A DNA stretch of 9,767 nucleotides from Sphingomonadales bacterium (lineage in GTDB: Bacteria > Pseudomonadota > Alphaproteobacteria > Sphingomonadales > Sphingomonadaceae): the NCBI GenBank assembly GCA_025360285.1, contig JANYCM010000009.1:1-9767 (forward strand). The letters are read 5' to 3'. Both the position numbers and the translations under genes were made by a program. Positions 7,110-9,767 of the stretch are shown here, in pieces. Under the pieces are notes generated by a model. That model did not search any database. It saw only the letters and a program-made list of their open reading frames with translations, and was not told where the DNA came from. Numbering within the stretch: position 1 is the first letter of the stretch; every line of letters begins with the position of its first letter.

Positions 7110-8497
7110 GCCAGCAACGCCCGCACATCGGTGATGCGCCCCGTCACCGCCGCCGCCGCCGCCATCATCGGACTCATAAGATGGGTGCGCGCGCCAACGC
7201 CCTGCCGTCCTTCGAAATTGCGATTCGATGTCGAGGCACAGCGCTGGCCGGGCAACAGCCGGTCATCGTTCATGGCCACGCACAGCGAACAGCCGGGATC
7301 ACGCCATTCAAAGCCGGCGGCCCGGAAAATCGCATCCAGCCCTTCCGCCTCGGCCTGGCGCTTGACGAGGCCCGACCCCGGCACGACCATCGCCCGCACG
7401 CCCGCGGCCACATGGCGGCCGCGCGCTATGCCGGCGGCGGCGCGCAGATCCTCGATACGGCCATTGGTGCAGGAACCGATAAACACATGATCGATCGCCA
7501 GCCCGGCGATGCCCTGGTCCGCAGCCAGGTCCATGTATTCCAGCGGCCGTGCCCCCGCATCACCCGGCACCGCACCATCGATACCGATCACCTGATCGGG
7601 GCTGGTGCCCCAACTGACCTGCGGCGCGATCGCTGCCGCGTCGAGATGGATGTCACGGTCGAACACTGCATCGGCATCGCTGCGCAACGCCTGCCAGGCC
7701 ATGACAGCCCGGTCCCAGGCCGCATCCTTGGGGGCGCGCGGCCGACCGGCGAGATAGGCAAAGGTCGTGGCATCAGGGGCGACAAGTCCGACCCGCGCGC
7801 CGGCTTCGATCGTCATGTTGCACAGCGTCATGCGCGCTTCCATCGACAGGGCGGCAACTGTGCTGCCGACATATTCGATGGCATGGCCGACGGCACCCGC
7901 TGCGCCGATGCGCCCGATCAGCGTCAGGATGATGTCCTTGGCGCCGACGCCAGGGGCCAGCACCCCATCGATGGTGACGCGCATCGTCTTCAGTTTTTTC
8001 TGCGGCAGCACCTGCGTCGCCAGCACGCATTCGATGGCACTGGTGCCGATGCCAAAGGCCAGCGCACCGAAGGCGCCGTGCGTTGCCGAATGGCTGTCAC
8101 CGCACACAATCGTGGTGCCCGGCAGGGTGAAGCCCTGTTCGGGGCCGATGACATGGACAATGCCCTGGCGCGCGTCATCAAGCGGCAGATATTCAATACC
8201 GGCCGCCGCGCAATTGGCCGCCAGCAGCGCAATCTGCTGGCGCGCCTGCGGATCGGCGATCGCCCCCCGGTCATGCGTCGGGACGGCATGGTCGGCGACG
8301 GCCAGATGCGGCGCGGTGCGGTACGGGACAAGGCCGCGGTCGCGCAGGCCGGCAAAAGCCTGTGGGCTGCTGACTTCGTGGATCAGCATCCGGTCGATGT
8401 AGAGCAACGCCTCGCCCGCGCCGGTTTCGGCCACGACATGCGCCGCCCACAACCGGTGATACAGCGTTGACGGTGCGGTAACGGCGACAGTACGCAT
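7106..8497 (-). CDS. leuC: LeuC-family large subunit of 3-isopropylmalate dehydratase or related hydro-lyase
   Basis: This 463-residue aconitase-superfamily protein is close in length to E. coli LeuC (466). In leucine synthesis it moves the hydroxyl of 2-isopropylmalate through a dehydration-rehydration step. The three Fe-S cysteines are present: C343 (IGSCTNGR), C403 and C406 (DPGCSLC). Other family blocks are YIDRMLIHEVSSPQAF (33-48), GIVHVIGPEQGFTLPG (112-127), VCGDSHSATHGAFG (131-144), CASTSNRNFEGRQG (420-433) and ARTHLMSP (436-443). Deviations from common biosynthetic sequences include IDRMLIHE for IDRHLVHE, SAIECVLAT for SEVEHVLAT (C157) and LSMEAR for LSMEGR. The ATG at 8497 aligns with the family start (TLYHRLWAAHVV). 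It has no clear Shine-Dalgarno and overlaps the stop of a 10-codon ORF as TGATG. It is followed by leuD with a 4-bp overlap. The family is secure, but biosynthetic or catabolic function is undecided. Confidence 0.92.
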   Translation of the reverse strand: MRTVAVTAPSTLYHRLWAAHVVAETGAGEALLYIDRMLIHEVSSPQAFAGLRDRGLVPYRTAPHLAVADHAVPTHDRGAIADPQARQQIALLAANCAAAGIEYLPLDDARQGIVHVIGPEQGFTLPGTTIVCGDSHSATHGAFGALAFGIGTSAIECVLATQVLPQKKLKTMRVTIDGVLAPGVGAKDIILTLIGRIGAAGAVGHAIEYVGSTVAALSMEARMTLCNMTIEAGARVGLVAPDATTFAYLAGRPRAPKDAAWDRAVMAWQALRSDADAVFDRDIHLDAAAIAPQVSWGTSPDQVIGIDGAVPGDAGARPLEYMDLAADQGIAGLAIDHVFIGSCTNGRIEDLRAAAGIARGRHVAAGVRAMVVPGSGLVKRQAEAEGLDAIFRAAGFEWRDPGCSLCVAMNDDRLLPGQRCASTSNRNFEGRQGVGARTHLMSPMMAAAAAVTGRITDVRALLA

Positions 8498-8529
8498 CAG
8501 GCGCGCAGAGCTTTTGTGACGCGAATCAT
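8498..8529 (-). other. possible 10-codon leader ORF coupled to leuC
   Basis: An ATG at 8529 opens a 10-codon frame, MIRVTKALRA, whose TGA overlaps the leuC ATG as TGATG. Since leuC lacks a visible Shine-Dalgarno, such an ORF could deliver ribosomes by reinitiation. It is too short for coding statistics, has no obvious ribosome binding site of its own and lacks a run of regulatory codons such as repeated Leu. It could be chance. Confidence 0.25.
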
Positions 8530-8543
8530 GGTCGGCAATGTCC

Positions 8544-8571
8544 GGTCGGGGGCAACATCTGGTCCCCGACC
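8544..8571. promoter_or_regulatory. perfect 8-bp GC-rich inverted repeat upstream of leuC
   Basis: GGTCGGGG at 8544-8551 pairs perfectly with CCCCGACC at 8564-8571 around a 12-nt loop. It lies 47 bp upstream of the leuC start in the 171-bp ilvC-leuC gap. No T-tract follows on either strand, so it is not a standard intrinsic terminator. It could be an operator, an RNA structure controlling leuC, or a processing or pausing site between ilvC and the downstream genes. No -10/-35 promoter could be picked with confidence in this gap. Confidence 0.4.
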
Positions 8572-8613
8572 TGCGCCATCACCCCGGCCCCGGCAAGAGT
8601 CGCCGCCGGCATG

Positions 8614-8626
8614 ACCGCTATGCGGT
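8614..8626. other. small inverted repeat in the ilvC-leuC gap
   Basis: ACCGC at 8614-8618 and GCGGT at 8622-8626 form a 5-bp stem with a TAT loop. It is short and could be chance, but together with the two neighbouring hairpins it makes most of the 8498-8668 gap potentially structured. Confidence 0.2.
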
Positions 8627-8631
8627 TCGTT

Positions 8632-8660
8632 GCGCCGCCATGATTGCCACGGCGGGGCGC
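8632..8660 (-). terminator. candidate hairpin downstream of ilvC, no U-tract
   Basis: Starting 8 bp after the ilvC stop, GCGCCGCC (8632-8639) can pair with GGCGG (8651-8655) and CGC (8658-8660), with GG bulged and an 11-nt loop. Its position suggests a transcription end or 3' RNA stabiliser for ilvC. The sequence that follows on the transcribed strand is not T-rich, so a Rho-independent terminator is unproven and read-through into leuC is possible. Confidence 0.3.
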
Positions 8661-8668
8661 CGGCCCGT

Positions 8669-9688
8669 TCAGTTCTTCGCCTTGTCGACCAGGGCGTTCT
8701 TCGAAATCCACGGCATCATGGCGCGCAGCTTGGCGCCGACTTCCTCGATCGGATGTGCCTTGGCGGCGATGCGCGAGGCCTTCAGCTCCGGCTGGCCAGC
8801 GCGGTTATCGAGGATGAAGTTCTTCACGAACCGCCCGCCCTGGATGTCGGCAAGGACGCGCTTCATTTCGGCCTTGGTTTCGCTGGTGATGATGCGCGGC
8901 CCGGTGGTGATGTCGCCATATTCGGCGGTGTTGCTGATCGAATAGCGCATGTTGGCGATGCCGCCTTCATACATCAGATCAACGATCAGCTTCACTTCAT
9001 GCAGACATTCGAAATAGGCCATTTCGGGGGCATAACCCGCCTCGGTCAGCGTTTCGAAGCCGGCTTGGATCAGGTGGGTGAGACCGCCGCACAGCACCGC
9101 CTGTTCGCCGAACAGATCGGTTTCGCATTCTTCCTTGAAGGTGGTTTCGATGACACCCGAGCGGCCGCCACCGATGGCGCTGGCATAGGACAGCGCCACG
9201 TCATGGGCATTGCCGCTGGCATCCTGGTGGATGGCGATCAGGCAGGGCACGCCGCCGCCGCGGGCATATTCGCTGCGCACCGTATGGCCGGGGCCTTTCG
9301 GCGCGATCATGAACACATCGATATCGGCGCGCGGCTCGATCAGCTGGAAATGCACGTTGAGACCATGGGCAAAGGCCAGCGCCGCGCCGGGCTTCATGTT
9401 GGGGCCAAGGTCCTCGGCATAGATCGCCGCCTGATGCTCGTCCGGCGCCAGCACCATGATGACATCGGCCCAGGCCGCCGCCTCGGCATTGCTCATCACC
9501 TTGAAGCCGGCACCTTCCGCCTTGGCAGCGGTGGCGGAACCCTTGCGCAGCGCGACGCCAACCTCGCTGACGCCAGAATCGCGCAGATTCTGCGCATGGG
9601 CATGGCCCTGGCTGCCATAACCGATGATGGCGACCTTTTTGCCCTTGATCAGGCCGACATCGGCATCGGCATCATAATAAACGCGCAT
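8669..9688 (-). CDS. ilvC: ketol-acid reductoisomerase, class I (NADP+)
   Basis: This enzyme converts acetolactate or acetohydroxybutyrate, using NADPH and Mg, into the dihydroxy acid of the valine, isoleucine and leucine pathways. At 339 residues it is a short-form class I enzyme. The Rossmann motif GYGSQGHAHAQNLRDSG lies at residues 23-39, with R48 and S51 in the phosphate-binding LRKGS loop. The catalytic H108 is in FAHGLN, and APKGPGHTVR lies at 129-138. The metal-binding acids are D191 and E195 (ETDLFGEQAVLCGG) and E227 and E231 (FECLHEVKLIVDLMYEGG). The substrate Ser is in YSISNTAEYG (249-258). The ATG at 9688 has AGGAA about 9 nt upstream and begins with the family's usual MRVYYD. All key residues are present, so the gene appears intact. 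It is separated from leuC by 171 bp with possible hairpins, so it may be its own transcription unit or the head of the operon. Confidence 0.97.
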   Translation of the reverse strand: MRVYYDADADVGLIKGKKVAIIGYGSQGHAHAQNLRDSGVSEVGVALRKGSATAAKAEGAGFKVMSNAEAAAWADVIMVLAPDEHQAAIYAEDLGPNMKPGAALAFAHGLNVHFQLIEPRADIDVFMIAPKGPGHTVRSEYARGGGVPCLIAIHQDASGNAHDVALSYASAIGGGRSGVIETTFKEECETDLFGEQAVLCGGLTHLIQAGFETLTEAGYAPEMAYFECLHEVKLIVDLMYEGGIANMRYSISNTAEYGDITTGPRIITSETKAEMKRVLADIQGGRFVKNFILDNRAGQPELKASRIAAKAHPIEEVGAKLRAMMPWISKNALVDKAKN

Positions 9689-9706
9689 CGTTGCAATTCC
9701 TGTTTT

Positions 9707-9767
9707 TCTGTCATCCCGGGCTTGACCCGGGACCCAGTTTTTCTTGCAGCTTGCCGAAAGAAACTGG
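9707..9767. repeat. intergenic palindromic repeat, cut by the window edge
   Basis: TCCCGGG (9714-9720) and CCCGGGA (9726-9732) form a perfect 7-bp stem around CTTGA. Directly beyond, CCAGTTT plus CTT (9734-9740 and 9743-9745, with TT bulged) pairs with AAG plus AAACTGG (9758-9767) around a 12-nt loop. The text TCATCCCGGGCTTGACCCGG is the kind of dispersed palindrome common between alphaproteobacterial genes. The pairing runs exactly to the last base, so the right half of a larger palindrome probably lies outside. It sits in the ilvC upstream region, 19 bp from the start codon. Confidence 0.7.

Noticed and set aside
7181..8470. 429-codon + strand ORF opposite leuC
   Set aside because: It lies wholly inside leuC, which has every family motif. 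Its translation is Arg/Gly/Asp-rich with no recognisable domain, as expected for an antisense frame in GC-rich coding DNA.
8498..8668. Leucine-type attenuator with leader peptide rich in Leu codons
   Set aside because: The only short ORF joined to leuC has a single Leu codon, and no terminator hairpin with a T-tract is present.
8526..8711. 61-codon - strand ORF spanning the ilvC end and the gap
   Set aside because: Its first part overlaps the ilvC C-terminus in another frame and the rest resembles nothing known. A 28-residue sub-ORF from 8612 has no convincing ribosome binding site.

Overview
The window is about 9.8 kb of GC-rich DNA. Protein sequences, codon style and an alphaproteobacterial type of intergenic palindrome point to Alphaproteobacteria, most likely a sphingomonad. 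That assignment is inference from style, because the window holds no rRNA or other taxonomic marker. No mobile element, CRISPR array, tRNA or rRNA was seen.

Layout: positions 1-480 carry the 3' part of galU on the + strand, cut by the window edge. Everything else is on the - strand and converges on galU across a 55-bp gap. In transcription order from the right edge: a palindromic repeat (9707-9767, running off the window), ilvC (9688-8669), a 171-bp gap with three hairpins and a tiny ORF, then six tightly packed genes. These are a LeuC-family large subunit, a LeuD-family small subunit, an isocitrate lyase/PEP mutase-family lyase, a zinc-dependent alcohol dehydrogenase, hyuA and hyuB. Junctions inside this block are overlaps of 4 and 8 bp or gaps of 16, 22 and 10 bp, so it looks like one operon. 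The large + strand ORFs opposite these genes are shadows of GC-rich coding sequence.

How the genes may work together: ilvC belongs to branched-chain amino acid synthesis, and leuCD next to it would normally be read as leucine synthesis. However, the genes after leuD are not leuB or leuA. They are a C-C lyase, a dehydrogenase and an ATP-dependent hydantoinase/carboxylase pair. A LeuCD-type hydro-lyase followed by an isocitrate lyase-family lyase is the enzyme logic of the end of anaerobic nicotinate degradation, where dimethylmaleate hydratase is followed by 2,3-dimethylmalate lyase. It also resembles the methylcitrate cycle. The most interesting reading is therefore an uncharacterised catabolic operon: HyuAB acts on a lactam, imide or ketone, the dehydrogenase oxidises or reduces an intermediate, LeuCD hydrates or isomerises an unsaturated diacid, and the lyase splits it into a 2-oxo acid plus a carboxylic acid. 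The order of steps and the substrate are inference.
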